A stretch of 55,644 nt of DNA. Origin: an uncultured Bacteroidales bacterium. Its GTDB lineage: Bacteria; Bacteroidota; Bacteroidia; Bacteroidales; UBA932. How positions within the stretch are numbered: the first letter of the stretch is position 1; each line of letters begins with the position of its first letter. Position numbers and translations under genes: made by a program. Below the pieces are notes generated by a model that was given only the letters and a program-made list of their open reading frames with translations, searched no databases and had not been told where the DNA came from. The stretch is from the NCBI GenBank assembly GCA_949296645.1, contig CASFPH010000013.1:1-55644 (forward strand). Reading direction: 5' to 3'. Below are positions 16,684 to 26,788 of the stretch, piece by piece.

Positions 16684-16720
16684 CAAAAGTAGATAATTAT
16701 TATTTTTTGTCCTATTTTTG
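16684..16720. promoter_or_regulatory. divergent -7 elements for typA and guaA
   Basis: TACTTTTG on the minus strand (16684-16691) serves typA, with an 11-base leader. TATTTTTG on the plus strand (16713-16720) serves guaA, 33 bases before its ATG. Exact -33 boxes are not evident for either. Confidence 0.5.
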
Positions 16721-16752
16721 TAAATCTTTTTTAACGACAATCTTTCAACCGT

Positions 16753-18282
16753 ATGACAGAAAAAATAATCATATTGGATTTCGGGTCTCAGGTAACGCAG
16801 CTAATAGGCCGCAGACTGAGGGAATCCAATGTTTATTGCGAAATTTATCCATACAACAAAATTCCGGTTCTTGACGGAAGTGTAAAAGGAGTGATATTAT
16901 CCGGAAGTCCCTACTCCGTAAGGGACAGCCAGGCCCCGCAGGTGGATCTCTCTGGCATCAAAGGCAAACTTCCGCTTTTTGCCATCTGCTATGGAGCACA
17001 GTACCTTGCACACCATTTCGGCGGAGAAGTGAATGCATCTCTGGCAAGGGAATACGGAAGAGCCAGCCTCAGAATAGAAGACACCGGATCCCCTATTTTC
17101 AAAGGCGTATCCGAAACATCACAGGTATGGATGTCACATGGCGATACCATAGCTTCGCTCCCTGAAGGAGGAAAACTAATAGCATCCACGGAAGACGTGA
17201 AAAACGCAGCCTACTGCATAGAAGGCGAACAGACATACGCAGTACAGTTCCATCCGGAAGTATTCCATTCCACCGAAGGAAGCAAAATGCTTGAAAACTT
17301 CGTCAAGGGAGTATGCGGATGCAAAGGTGACTGGACCCCTGATTCATTCATTGACAGCACGGTTGCCGAACTGAGAAAAAAACTGGGCGACGACCGCGTG
17401 ATCCTCGGACTTTCCGGCGGTGTCGATTCTACCGTAGCTGCAGTCCTCCTCAACAAGGCAATAGGCAAGAATCTGCACTGCATTTTCGTCGACAACGGAC
17501 TTCTGAGAAAGAACGAATTCTCAAAAGTTCTTGAATCATACAAGGACATGGGACTGAACGTTACCGGAGTGGACGCTTCTTCCGATTTTCTTGCAGCCCT
17601 TGCAGGAATTTCAGATCCCGAGGCAAAACGCAAGGCTATAGGCCGCGTATTCATCGAGACATTCGACAAGGCGGCACATAAGGTGGAGAACGCATCATGG
17701 CTTGCTCAGGGGACAATATATCCTGACGTGATAGAATCCGTTTCAGTAAACGGACCCTCTTCGACCATAAAGTCCCACCACAATGTAGGAGGCCTTCCTG
17801 AAAAGATGAATCTCAAGATAGTGGAACCGCTCCGTACACTCTTCAAGGATGAAGTAAGGCGCGTAGGACTTGCCCTCGGAATCAAGAAAGAACTTATAGG
17901 AAGACATCCGTTTCCGGGACCCGGCCTGGGCATAAGAATTCTCGGAGAAGTCACCGCGGACAAGATAAAGATACTCCAGGAAGCCGACGACATATACATC
18001 CAGGGACTGATAGACAACGACCTCTACGACAAGATATGGCAGGCAGGAACAATACTACTCCCTATCAGGAGCGTAGGCGTGATGGGCGACGAAAGGACAT
18101 ATGAATACACCATCGCACTGAGAGCAGTAACATCCACTGACGGTATGACCGCCGACTGGGTACATCTTCCTTACGAATTCATGGCAAAAGTTTCAAACGA
18201 CATAATAAACAAGGTAAAGGGAGTCAACAGGGTAGTTTACGACATCTCGTCAAAACCGCCTGCAACAATCGAGTGGGAATAA
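16753..18282 (+). CDS. guaA: GMP synthase (glutamine-hydrolysing)
   Basis: 509 residues. It converts XMP to GMP with ATP and glutamine, the last step of GMP synthesis. The class I amidotransferase half has the nucleophile Cys79 and the His167/Glu169 pair. The ATP-pyrophosphatase P-loop SGGVDST is at 221-227 and the dimerisation domain ends KPPATIEWE, the usual C terminus. All catalytic residues are present. It is followed by a terminator. Confidence 0.97.
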   Translation: MTEKIIILDFGSQVTQLIGRRLRESNVYCEIYPYNKIPVLDGSVKGVILSGSPYSVRDSQAPQVDLSGIKGKLPLFAICYGAQYLAHHFGGEVNASLAREYGRASLRIEDTGSPIFKGVSETSQVWMSHGDTIASLPEGGKLIASTEDVKNAAYCIEGEQTYAVQFHPEVFHSTEGSKMLENFVKGVCGCKGDWTPDSFIDSTVAELRKKLGDDRVILGLSGGVDSTVAAVLLNKAIGKNLHCIFVDNGLLRKNEFSKVLESYKDMGLNVTGVDASSDFLAALAGISDPEAKRKAIGRVFIETFDKAAHKVENASWLAQGTIYPDVIESVSVNGPSSTIKSHHNVGGLPEKMNLKIVEPLRTLFKDEVRRVGLALGIKKELIGRHPFPGPGLGIRILGEVTADKIKILQEADDIYIQGLIDNDLYDKIWQAGTILLPIRSVGVMGDERTYEYTIALRAVTSTDGMTADWVHLPYEFMAKVSNDIINKVKGVNRVVYDISSKPPATIEWE

Positions 18283-18300
18283 CAAAAAGACGATACTGCG

Positions 18301-18339
18301 AACCGGATTTTATGAATGCATAAATCCGGTTTAATTTTT
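18301..18339 (+). terminator. rho-independent terminator of guaA
   Basis: A 10-bp stem (18301-18310 with 18322-18331), an 11-base loop and then TAATTTTT, 18 bases after the stop. Confidence 0.8.
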
Positions 18340-18375
18340 AGATGATTCACAAAAGGATCCAAGAACGATATTATC

Positions 18376-20847
18376 ATGGAATACAGTATATCAGAAATAG
18401 CGGCCATAACCGGTGCCACTGTAACGGGAAGCCGTAAAAATACTATCTCGGAATTGCTTATAGACAGCAGGAGACTTACATATCCGGAAAAGACACTGTT
18501 CTTCGCATTCAGGACCAAAGCAAATGACGGACATAAATATATCAAAGACCTTTACATGCGTAATGTAAGGAACTTCATGGTTTCCGAACTGCCTGAAGAC
18601 ACAAGCGCAATGCCAGAAGCGAATTTCCTTCTGACAGAAAATCCGCTTGACGCCCTGCAGAAACTTGCATCATTCCACAGAAAAAAATTCGCAATCCCTG
18701 TCGCTGCAATCACTGGAAGCAACGGAAAGACCATTGTCAAGGAATTTCTGTACCAGCTTCTCAAGGAAGACCTAAACATAATGCGTTCTCCGAGAAGCTA
18801 TAATTCGCAAATAGGAGTACCATTGTCCGTATGGGGTGTTGAACACACACACGAACTTGCCATTTTCGAAGCCGGTATATCAAAACCGGGAGAAATGAAA
18901 AAAATAAGTGACATAATACTTCCTGACACAGGAATCATAACCGGGATAGGAGATGCACACCAGGAAAATTTTTCAACCGTTGAGGAAAAATGCGAGGAAA
19001 AATGCATACTTTTCGAAAACTCATCGACAATCATCTTCTGTTTAGACAACAGAACCGTTTCAGAGTGCATTTTCGGCAAATACAAAGACAGAAGACTGTT
19101 CTTCTGGAGCAGGGAAAATAAAGAAGCTCCTCTTTTCATAGAGCATGTAGCCAAAAACGATTCCTATACGACAATCGGCTTTATATCCGAAGGCACACGG
19201 CATACCGTAACCATCCCGTTCACAGACGAAGCATCAATCGAAGATTCCATACACTCGCTGGCCTTCATATGTGCAGTCTATCCGGAAAAACTTGAAAACA
19301 CATTGCATAGATTCACGAAACTCGAACCAGTGGCAATGAGGCTCGATGTAATCCAGGGGCAAAACAATTGCCTGATAATAAACGACAGCTACAATTCCGA
19401 CCTCAACTCCCTCGACATAGCGCTGGATTTCCAGCAAAGCAGGCGCAAAGACAAAAAGATGAAGACCACGCTTATACTTTCCGACATCCTGCAGTCCGGC
19501 TCATCGCCTGACGAGCTGTACAGAAAGGTAGCTAAACTTCTTGCTGCCAAAAATATAGAAAGACTTATAGGTATAGGACACGAAATTTCGGCACACAGGG
19601 ATTATTTCAGCATGGAAAAGGAATTCTGCCCAACAACCGAAGAGTTCATAAGGACAATGCACGGCAGACGCTTTTCCGATGAACTGATACTCCTCAAAGG
19701 TTCAAGGATATTCCACTTCGAAAGTATCAGTGAAAGACTCGAAAAAAAGGTACATGAAACCATTCTTGAAGTAAATCTCGATGCCGTCATCCACAATTTC
19801 AATTTTTACAGGTCAAAACTGAAAACTGAAACCAAAATGGTATGCATGGTAAAGGCCTTCGCATACGGGGCAGGTTCATACGAACTGGCAAAGACGCTTC
19901 AGGACCAGCATTGTGATTATCTGGCAGTGGCCGTAGCAGATGAAGGAGTCGAACTGCGCAAGGAGGGTATAACATTGCCCATTATGGTCATGAACCCGGA
20001 ATTCGGCAGTTTCAACACGCTTCTGGAGTACAATCTGGAACCTGAAATATACAGTTTCAGACTACTTGACGCATTTTCAGACGAAGCTGAGCGCAGGGGC
20101 ATAAATTCATTTCCGATACACATTAAAGTGAATACAGGTATGCACAGACTAGGATTCAGACCATCCGACATGAAAGAAGTGAGTCTCCATATAGGAAGGC
20201 ACAACAATGCGGTTGCAGTAAAATCCGTATTCTCCCATCTTGCCGGAAGTGACTCCCCGGAATTTGACGAATTCACACATCTGCAGCTTGACAGGTTCAT
20301 ACAAGCGACCTCGGCACTTGAAAAGGATCTTGGATATAAAGTCATAAAACATATTCTGAATTCGGCCGGTATTGAAAGGTTTACGGAATATCAGATGGAT
20401 ATGGTAAGGCTAGGTATCGGACTGTACGGCATCAGTGCCTCCGGCATGGACGGATTGAGGCCCGTGAGCAGACTAAAGACAACAATACTACAGATACAGG
20501 AAGTGCCTGCCGGAGACTCTATAGGATACAGCCGCAGAAGTTTCGTAGACAGGGACTCCCGCATTGCTATAATACCTATAGGATACGCAGACGGGCTTGA
20601 CAGGCATTTCAGCAACAGGCACGGCCATGTTCTGGTCAACGGAAAGAAATGCCCGATAATCGGCAACATATGTATGGACGCATGCATGATAGACGTAACC
20701 GACACCGATGCACGCGAAGGTGATTCAGTCATAGTCTTCGGAGAGGAACTGCCCGTAAGCAGCCTTTCCGATGAACTCGGAACAATTCCGTATGAAATTC
20801 TGACATCAGTATCCCCGAGAGTAAAAAGAATATACTACAGGGAGTAA
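18376..20847 (+). CDS. bifunctional MurF ligase / alanine racemase fusion
   Basis: 823 residues in two enzymes. Residues 1-~455 are MurF-like (UDP-MurNAc-tripeptide:D-Ala-D-Ala ligase) with the P-loop GSNGKT at 114-119 and NDSYNSDLNSL near 335. Residues ~465-823 are a fold-type III alanine racemase with the PLP lysine at about 493 (VKAFAYGAG) and the second-site tyrosine region IGYSRR near 718. The fusion is known across Bacteroidetes and joins D-alanine production to its use in peptidoglycan precursors. Both active sites look intact. The gene stands alone between the guaA terminator and a strong hairpin. Confidence 0.95.
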   Translation: MEYSISEIAAITGATVTGSRKNTISELLIDSRRLTYPEKTLFFAFRTKANDGHKYIKDLYMRNVRNFMVSELPEDTSAMPEANFLLTENPLDALQKLASFHRKKFAIPVAAITGSNGKTIVKEFLYQLLKEDLNIMRSPRSYNSQIGVPLSVWGVEHTHELAIFEAGISKPGEMKKISDIILPDTGIITGIGDAHQENFSTVEEKCEEKCILFENSSTIIFCLDNRTVSECIFGKYKDRRLFFWSRENKEAPLFIEHVAKNDSYTTIGFISEGTRHTVTIPFTDEASIEDSIHSLAFICAVYPEKLENTLHRFTKLEPVAMRLDVIQGQNNCLIINDSYNSDLNSLDIALDFQQSRRKDKKMKTTLILSDILQSGSSPDELYRKVAKLLAAKNIERLIGIGHEISAHRDYFSMEKEFCPTTEEFIRTMHGRRFSDELILLKGSRIFHFESISERLEKKVHETILEVNLDAVIHNFNFYRSKLKTETKMVCMVKAFAYGAGSYELAKTLQDQHCDYLAVAVADEGVELRKEGITLPIMVMNPEFGSFNTLLEYNLEPEIYSFRLLDAFSDEAERRGINSFPIHIKVNTGMHRLGFRPSDMKEVSLHIGRHNNAVAVKSVFSHLAGSDSPEFDEFTHLQLDRFIQATSALEKDLGYKVIKHILNSAGIERFTEYQMDMVRLGIGLYGISASGMDGLRPVSRLKTTILQIQEVPAGDSIGYSRRSFVDRDSRIAIIPIGYADGLDRHFSNRHGHVLVNGKKCPIIGNICMDACMIDVTDTDAREGDSVIVFGEELPVSSLSDELGTIPYEILTSVSPRVKRIYYRE

Positions 20848-20881
20848 CTCCGGATTTCAGCCGTAAAACGCATGGAAAATT

Positions 20882-20930
20882 AAATATGCCGGAACATGTA
20901 ACAAATATTATCACATGTTCCGGCATATTT
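20882..20930. terminator. bidirectional terminator, perfect 18-bp stem
   Basis: Bases 20882-20899 and 20913-20930 are perfect reverse complements around a 13-base loop, with A- and T-rich flanks. It separates the converging murF-alr and TlpA-like genes. Confidence 0.88.
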
Positions 20931-20945
20931 TATACCGATATGAAA

Positions 20946-22037
20946 CTACTTTTCAGAAGAAAAAATCTCTTTTATCTTCGCTTTCATTTCATCACCTCTC
21001 AGATCCCTGGCAAGGATAGTTCCGTCAGGAGAGAAAAGGATTATTTGAGGAATACCATTGATTCCATATGTTTGTGTTGCCACATTGTCCCTGTCATAAA
21101 TATGATTCCAAACCATTTTTTCCTTTGCGACAGTATTTTTCACTCTATCGACCTGGTCCATTACCGAAACACCTACCATAACAAGACCCTTCGCAGAATA
21201 CTCATCATATATATATCTCAGATATGGGACCTCTCCCATGCACGGTACACACCATGTCGCCCAGAAATCCACAAGAACATATTTTCCCTGTCCTACAAAA
21301 TCAGCGAGCTCCGAAGTATTGCCATCAAGATCATAACCGGTAAAGTTCCTGAAAGGATTGCCAGGTCTTGTTTCAAGGACATTGCGTTCAAAATCCATCT
21401 TCTTCCTTATAGGATAATAATCCGCTGACTGTGCAGGCATGAGCTTAAGCAATGAATCCATTTTCGCATAATCGAAAAATGTCATCCAATTGGAAAGTAC
21501 AAGAGCAGATAAAGGATTGTCAATATTTTCATTAAAACATTTCTGATGCAGTTCTTCCAAAAGAGGATCATACTTTTTTGAATGTTCTGTTCTCGCCTTC
21601 TGAAACTCCTCATCGGAAATTTCTTTATTGACAAATCTGGTTCTCAATTTACCGAACTCGTCATTTGACGCATCAATTATGTTCTTTCGCTCTTTCGCAA
21701 AAGCCGCAAATGAATCGTTCAGCACTGTTCCGGAAGCCGGCTCGCGCGAAGAGAGATCTATTCTGATTGTCCCTTTTTCCGGGACAAAACATACACCTCG
21801 TGAAAAGTCATCCCTTTGGGCAGAAACTATATATATTTCAGTCGGGTCAGCATATCCTGAAAACGAAAATGCACCCTCAGACACTTCTGCACTGTCCAGA
21901 ATTGTTTTCCCGTCACATGCAGCCATATATACATACCCATGGCCGTCTTCTGAAATTTTTCCGCAAACTTCAAAATTGTCATCAGCACATGAAGTGGAAA
22001 ACAAAATCACCGCAATTACTGTAAAAACACGCTTCAT
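20946..22037 (-). CDS. TlpA-family thioredoxin-like lipoprotein (WCVPC), last gene of the sigma/SusCD locus
   Basis: 363 residues. A hydrophobic signal ends in the lipobox FSTSC (Cys17), so the protein is probably anchored in the outer or cytoplasmic membrane facing the periplasm. An N-terminal beta-rich region resembles the DUF4369 type found in Bacteroidetes redoxins. The C-terminal thioredoxin domain has the redox pair WCVPC (Trp262, Cys263, Cys266) and a cis-proline in GINGIPQ. Such proteins reduce or rearrange disulfides outside the cytoplasm. The start at 22037 follows AAAGGAG, an unusually good ribosome-binding site for this group; a GTG six bases upstream is less likely. It lies 10 bases after a second TlpA-like gene. 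Confidence 0.88.
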   Translation of the reverse strand: MKRVFTVIAVILFSTSCADDNFEVCGKISEDGHGYVYMAACDGKTILDSAEVSEGAFSFSGYADPTEIYIVSAQRDDFSRGVCFVPEKGTIRIDLSSREPASGTVLNDSFAAFAKERKNIIDASNDEFGKLRTRFVNKEISDEEFQKARTEHSKKYDPLLEELHQKCFNENIDNPLSALVLSNWMTFFDYAKMDSLLKLMPAQSADYYPIRKKMDFERNVLETRPGNPFRNFTGYDLDGNTSELADFVGQGKYVLVDFWATWCVPCMGEVPYLRYIYDEYSAKGLVMVGVSVMDQVDRVKNTVAKEKMVWNHIYDRDNVATQTYGINGIPQIILFSPDGTILARDLRGDEMKAKIKEIFSSEK

Positions 22038-22047
22038 GAACACTCCT

Positions 22048-23223
22048 TTACTTTATCATATCTTCAACTATCCTGTAGAATTCCTCTCTTTCACCTGTTT
22101 CCCTGTGAATTATCTTGCCCTGAGGGTCTAAAACTATTTTTGTAGGGAATCCCTGGACATTGAATCTGGTAACAAGATCCTCATTCCCCGAGCCTCTCAG
22201 AATATTAGGCCAATCCATCCCGTTACTCTTCAATGTTTCTTTCCATTTCTCAATCCTGCTCATGTCATCCGCAACACCCAGTATCTCAAGCTTGTCCCTA
22301 TGCGCGTCCCTGAAAACCTTCATATGAGGCACTCCCGACATGCAAGGCCCGCACCATGTACCCCAGAAATCGATTATGACATATTTTCCCCTGAGGCTGG
22401 AAAGAGAAAAATGCGAACCGTCAACAGTATTGTCGGATTCGATATCAGGACACATGCTGCCGACAACAGTGGATTTTGCTCCGGCCACCCTTGAGAACAA
22501 TGATATGCAAATGTTGTTGTCTTTATATTTTTCTGAAATATTCGGAAGCAGAGGCTCTATATCCGTATATACCAGTTCTTTTCTCATAAGCATATCATCC
22601 ATAAGCCATATTGCGGCCATTGAATTCGTATTCTCCTTTACGAACGCCATTTTTGCATCCTGAGTCGCCTTATTGAAACTCTCCTGTCTCTTGAGCATCT
22701 CATCCTTTTCAGCATCGGACAACTCCGCGGAAGCCATCGCTACGGTTTCATTCGCAGCACTGTTCATAGGCGGCATCATCGTCTTCAGAAGTTTTGAAAA
22801 AGTATCGTTCTCTCCGCCACCGTCTGCAGGATATACGTCAATGAAATCCTTTCCTGTAAGATCACCCTCAACGGAAACCCTTGCTCCAGGATATACTATA
22901 AACCACATGCTTGACGATTTGACAGGAATATACCCACGACCTATCATTTTGTAGAATTTTTCATCACGGAAAGACAACCTGACAACTGCAGCCTCGGATG
23001 CTGTTCCCTTCAGAAGCAGTTTGCCGTCCGAGAGCACATATTCTTCAGATTCAAAACTGACGCTGTCCTTATTGCCGAAAACGGTAAGTCCCACCTTTCC
23101 GTTTTCCACACCTGCCACATCCAGCGACACTTCAAATGTTTTATCCTGCGTTTTTGCACAGGAGATAAAAGCCGATGATACTGCCGAAAACAGACATATC
23201 ATCATAAGGTTCACAAGTTTCAT
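22048..23223 (-). CDS. TlpA-family thioredoxin-like lipoprotein (WCGPC)
   Basis: 391 residues with a signal peptide and lipobox AFISC (Cys22). The N-terminal ~130 residues are beta-rich (DUF4369-like), a helical middle follows, and a thioredoxin domain carries WCGPC (Trp290, Cys291, Cys294) and the cis-proline loop VQGFPTK. It is similar in plan to the next gene but clearly diverged, with a different catalytic dipeptide (GP against VP), which suggests different redox potentials. It is nine bases from the upstream ThuA/DsbD-like gene and 10 from the downstream redoxin, so the three form one unit. Confidence 0.88.
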   Translation of the reverse strand: MKLVNLMMICLFSAVSSAFISCAKTQDKTFEVSLDVAGVENGKVGLTVFGNKDSVSFESEEYVLSDGKLLLKGTASEAAVVRLSFRDEKFYKMIGRGYIPVKSSSMWFIVYPGARVSVEGDLTGKDFIDVYPADGGGENDTFSKLLKTMMPPMNSAANETVAMASAELSDAEKDEMLKRQESFNKATQDAKMAFVKENTNSMAAIWLMDDMLMRKELVYTDIEPLLPNISEKYKDNNICISLFSRVAGAKSTVVGSMCPDIESDNTVDGSHFSLSSLRGKYVIIDFWGTWCGPCMSGVPHMKVFRDAHRDKLEILGVADDMSRIEKWKETLKSNGMDWPNILRGSGNEDLVTRFNVQGFPTKIVLDPQGKIIHRETGEREEFYRIVEDMIK

Positions 23224-23232
23224 ATAACAATA

Positions 23233-25134
23233 TTAATAATTTATATCCAACGAGTATTCTCTTGATTGCGGAGGCATACATACATGACTGTCGCAACACT
23301 GCCATCCTATTCTGCAGACCGCACGCCCTTTTCCATTTCCGGACAAAGGTACTATTATTCTGGCTTCGTTTTCATATATGACTGTCCCTGTAGTGCCATA
23401 ATTTATTCCTACAGGCATTATCGGTTCTCCTGCAGAGATACCTTCCGGAAGATCGATATCTATGCTTACAGGTATATAGGCATCCGAAGACGAAACTTTT
23501 GAATATATGTGGTAACCCGGCTGTATAATGAAACGGATCACTATTCTATCATTTTCCTGAGACAAGGAAACATGCACAGGCTCTTCATCGGTCGTGACGG
23601 AGTCACTTCCGGAAACCTTTTTATCTGTCTTTACGGAATAATCATTACCTGGTATATCGGAAGAACCGTTAACCATAAACAACCATCCTCCTGCTTCAGT
23701 GAAGAAAATACGGTCTCCGTAAGTGTCGTACCACTTTCTCCATGCCCCGGCATCATTGCCGAAACCGCACATGGTATAGCGGTCAAGTATACGCAGCGCG
23801 CGTTCGGTTTCCTTTCCTTTTTCCAAAGACGATATCGCTTTTTCCAGCAAATCCGGACTGTTGTTCGCTATACCCCATGCCTTGCAGTCTTCATCCACGA
23901 AAAGATTGTAGGAACCTTCTCCTCCATAGAAATAATTCCTGTTTTCATTATAATATTTTATATAGGCCTCTACATCATCCCCGAACATATTATAAGCTTC
24001 TTTCTGATAACGTTTGAGAAATTCGTTCCTTGATACCATTTTTTCGGGTTGAAAGTTTAGATAATATTTCTCATCTTCTTCAAGTTCCGTACCTTTCTTT
24101 TTCTTTTCCAAGGCCTTCTTCTTCATTTCTTCGCCTGTTGTATTCATTTTTTCTACAAGCCGACTTCTATCTTCATAAGCCTCATCGGAAACAAGATACA
24201 GCAGTTCCTTCAGATATTCCCTTGTAGCTATTCCGTCATTATATTTTCTTGCTATCATCTTTTTCCCGTTGAATCCGGCCATATAGCATACGGCATTGGC
24301 GAAAACGGTCTTTGCCTCTTCTGTCATGTAGAGAGGGGACGCTGCAAATCCCCATGTCATGAAATTACCATGACGTCCTATTGCTACCGCATCCAGAGTC
24401 TTGGCACATACTCCGCTTGATATGTATTCAGCATCAGGGGAATCCGTATATCCCCATGGCCTCGATACCATACCTACTGCAAAGTCCTTATCCGTTTTAT
24501 ATCCTTTTGTCTGGACCTTCCACATCATCAGGGAATCTGGCATATCCCCCTCATGAAAATATTTGTAATGAAGAGCATCTTCCGGAGTAGGCTTTTTCTC
24601 GAAGGTAAGTTCCGTTTCGAAAGGACCGTTGAATATCGGATGGTCCAAAACCATATGATGGGCATCAGCATCAAGACAAAGACAGTACCAGTCGTTTTTA
24701 GATCCTATCGCTCTGCCTACTATTTCTCCCATACTTCCTATCGTTATGACAGCCCTGTCGAAATCATCAGGCAGCAATTGTGCCGGAACATATTTTACGA
24801 TGCTTCCGTTGGAATCAGATTCCCTTATCGCAGGCTTGATTTCAGGTATCCTGCCGTCTATGATTGTAACATCATAGCTATCTGAGATTTCCGGACGGTA
24901 ATCAGCCCCGTCAACAACAGTAACCGAATCGAAATATTCCGAAAGCATTGACTTGAATGAAGCAGTTCTTGCCCTGACACTTTCAGATTTTAATTCAGCG
25001 GAAACACTTCCGTAGTCAGTATAGTCGGATGCTCCTCCGACATAAAGAATTCTGAGATTCGCTTTTTCAATATTCTCTGCCAACAGAACTCCTGAAAACA
25101 GAAAACCGATAAATAAAGACAATATTCTTTTCAT
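23233..25134 (-). CDS. secreted protein with ThuA-like N-terminal region and DsbD-alpha-like C-terminal domain
   Basis: 633 residues. A signal peptide (about 1-20, ending LLA) has no lipobox. Residues ~25-300 look like a ThuA/amidotransferase-like alpha/beta domain (LRILYVGGAS start, IGRHGNFMTWGFAASP and FANAVCYM near the end). A charged Lys/Glu-rich helical region (~330-400) follows. The last ~100 residues resemble the N-terminal domain of DsbD: PGYHIYSKV, GTTGTVIYE and WQCCDSHVCMPP, where Cys613 and Cys619 have the same spacing as the DsbD-alpha cysteine pair. No membrane electron-transfer domain is attached. With two TlpA lipoproteins directly downstream, a periplasmic thiol relay is a reasonable guess. 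The ATG at 25134 is chosen because it begins the signal peptide. Confidence 0.6.
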   Translation of the reverse strand: MKRILSLFIGFLFSGVLLAENIEKANLRILYVGGASDYTDYGSVSAELKSESVRARTASFKSMLSEYFDSVTVVDGADYRPEISDSYDVTIIDGRIPEIKPAIRESDSNGSIVKYVPAQLLPDDFDRAVITIGSMGEIVGRAIGSKNDWYCLCLDADAHHMVLDHPIFNGPFETELTFEKKPTPEDALHYKYFHEGDMPDSLMMWKVQTKGYKTDKDFAVGMVSRPWGYTDSPDAEYISSGVCAKTLDAVAIGRHGNFMTWGFAASPLYMTEEAKTVFANAVCYMAGFNGKKMIARKYNDGIATREYLKELLYLVSDEAYEDRSRLVEKMNTTGEEMKKKALEKKKKGTELEEDEKYYLNFQPEKMVSRNEFLKRYQKEAYNMFGDDVEAYIKYYNENRNYFYGGEGSYNLFVDEDCKAWGIANNSPDLLEKAISSLEKGKETERALRILDRYTMCGFGNDAGAWRKWYDTYGDRIFFTEAGGWLFMVNGSSDIPGNDYSVKTDKKVSGSDSVTTDEEPVHVSLSQENDRIVIRFIIQPGYHIYSKVSSSDAYIPVSIDIDLPEGISAGEPIMPVGINYGTTGTVIYENEARIIVPLSGNGKGRAVCRIGWQCCDSHVCMPPQSREYSLDINY

Positions 25135-25190
25135 AAACCCTTTTTCAATAATAACAGTCATGCCGGTTACTTACCCTAAATTAAAATTAG

Positions 25191-25232
25191 AAGGGATTAT
25201 ATCGAAACTCAAAAATCCCGGCACAATCCCTT
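25191..25232 (-). terminator. intercistronic hairpin after the SusD gene
   Basis: An 8-bp inverted repeat (AAGGGATT/AATCCCTT) with a 26-base loop lies in the 127-base gap between the SusD-like and ThuA/DsbD-like genes. The following T-tract is weak, so it may be a partial terminator or a processing site that lowers downstream expression. Confidence 0.35.
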
Positions 25233-25261
25233 TTATTTATATAATTTATGATTTAATAATT

Positions 25262-26776
25262 CTAATAGATATTCTGTTTTATCACGCCGTTGCTTGCCTC
25301 AAGTTCACTCTGGTGCAAAGGAGCAGCCCATCTCCTGGAATCCTTCTTGATTGAATATGTTTTAGGAGAATTCACATCCAGACCTGCATTGTTGTAAGAA
25401 TAAAATTCTCTTGTCAGTTCATCGATATCATCTCCAGGATAATCATTGTTGTTGTACCTTCTTATGTCAAACCATCTTTGGGTAAACGGCATTTCCCTGC
25501 GTCTCTCTTCGATGATCTTCGCTATTGCCTCTTCCTTGCTCGACGCGGTCAGTTTTATTGCCGCTACAGGAGCGGTCTTGTCAAACCTCTTTTCACGAAG
25601 AATATTTACCGTATTCATGGCATCGGCATAATTGCCGAGACGTGCCTGACATTCTGCCTTTACCAGAGTCATCTCTGCAGTGGTAGGTCCGGAAGGAAGT
25701 CTGTCCTTAAAGAAGAATATATATCCAGGATAATCATACGCCGGTGCCGTAAGCCCCCTGTCATATGAGTAATGTTCCACTATATGATATCTGTAGCGAA
25801 GATCGTACTGCTGGTCATAAAGGGCAAGAAGCTCCCTGCTCGGAATATACCACCAGGACTCGTGATTAAGCATTCTGAAATACATGAACTCCTTCCATTC
25901 CAGCATATCTGTCATATCACTCTGGTTATCATGAGTATAAGGATATTCAAGTTTAATTTTGTCGCTTCCTACCGTAACTTCCGATACTATATCACTATAT
26001 TTCATGTCGGTATTGTAATCGACGAACACATTATGTGACTTGAGTGCATTTTCTGCATATCCCAATGCTGCTTCATAATCCCCCATCAGGAGGTAGAATC
26101 TTGCAGCAAGGGCATTGGCAGCAGCCTTGTTACCCCTCCATGAAGTATACTTGTTGTTTACGACAGTCATTTCCGTAGAAATATTCAATGCATCCTTGAT
26201 ATCATCCTCTATCATTTTGTAAGTTGCTTCCAAAGTCGCCCTTTCCGTATTTTCCTCGAAAGATGTGGATGCCTTTAATGTAAGCCCCATTTCGTTTTTC
26301 GTACTTTCATTATAAGGAAGGCAATATGTCTGTACAAGCTGAAGCATGCTGTATGCTCTCAAGAGCCTTGCCTCATGCTCGACTTCCTTCTTAACGTCTT
26401 CCGAACCTGACACAAGAGGTATATATTTCAGTATCATGTTTGCAGTAAATATTTTCTTGTACTCTCCTGCCCAATAGCCCTCACGTCCGTCAAGCGGGAG
26501 AAATTCCACATCCCATGTAGCGAACTGGTACTGTGCGGCCGAATAGGTCGAAGCTTTTGCCTCCACAAGTTCCTTCATCAGACCGTAATCATCGGTACCA
26601 TGGATTACCTGTCTGTTTCCTTCTGAATAAAAAGATGAATAATTGTTCAGCAGATACTCAAGCTGTTCTATCTGCGTAGGTACCAGAGATGTATTCTTAT
26701 TCGGTTTCTCCGACAGGAATTCCGTGCAGGAACTGATAAGAAAAATTGCGATTGACAGTAATAATATCTTTTTCAT
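25262..26776 (-). CDS. SusD/RagB-family outer-membrane lipoprotein
   Basis: 504 residues. The signal peptide ends in lipobox LISSC (Cys17). The helical TPR-like organisation and conserved C-terminal pattern (RRREMPFTQRWFDIRRY, RRWAAPLHQSEL) are typical of SusD/RagB proteins, which sit as a lid on a SusC channel and bind the ligand at the cell surface. It begins 12 bases after the SusC gene. No glycan-degrading enzyme is nearby, so the ligand is probably not a polysaccharide handled by a standard utilisation locus. Confidence 0.92.
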   Translation of the reverse strand: MKKILLLSIAIFLISSCTEFLSEKPNKNTSLVPTQIEQLEYLLNNYSSFYSEGNRQVIHGTDDYGLMKELVEAKASTYSAAQYQFATWDVEFLPLDGREGYWAGEYKKIFTANMILKYIPLVSGSEDVKKEVEHEARLLRAYSMLQLVQTYCLPYNESTKNEMGLTLKASTSFEENTERATLEATYKMIEDDIKDALNISTEMTVVNNKYTSWRGNKAAANALAARFYLLMGDYEAALGYAENALKSHNVFVDYNTDMKYSDIVSEVTVGSDKIKLEYPYTHDNQSDMTDMLEWKEFMYFRMLNHESWWYIPSRELLALYDQQYDLRYRYHIVEHYSYDRGLTAPAYDYPGYIFFFKDRLPSGPTTAEMTLVKAECQARLGNYADAMNTVNILREKRFDKTAPVAAIKLTASSKEEAIAKIIEERRREMPFTQRWFDIRRYNNNDYPGDDIDELTREFYSYNNAGLDVNSPKTYSIKKDSRRWAAPLHQSELEASNGVIKQNIY

Positions 26777-26788
26777 CTGACTTCAAAT

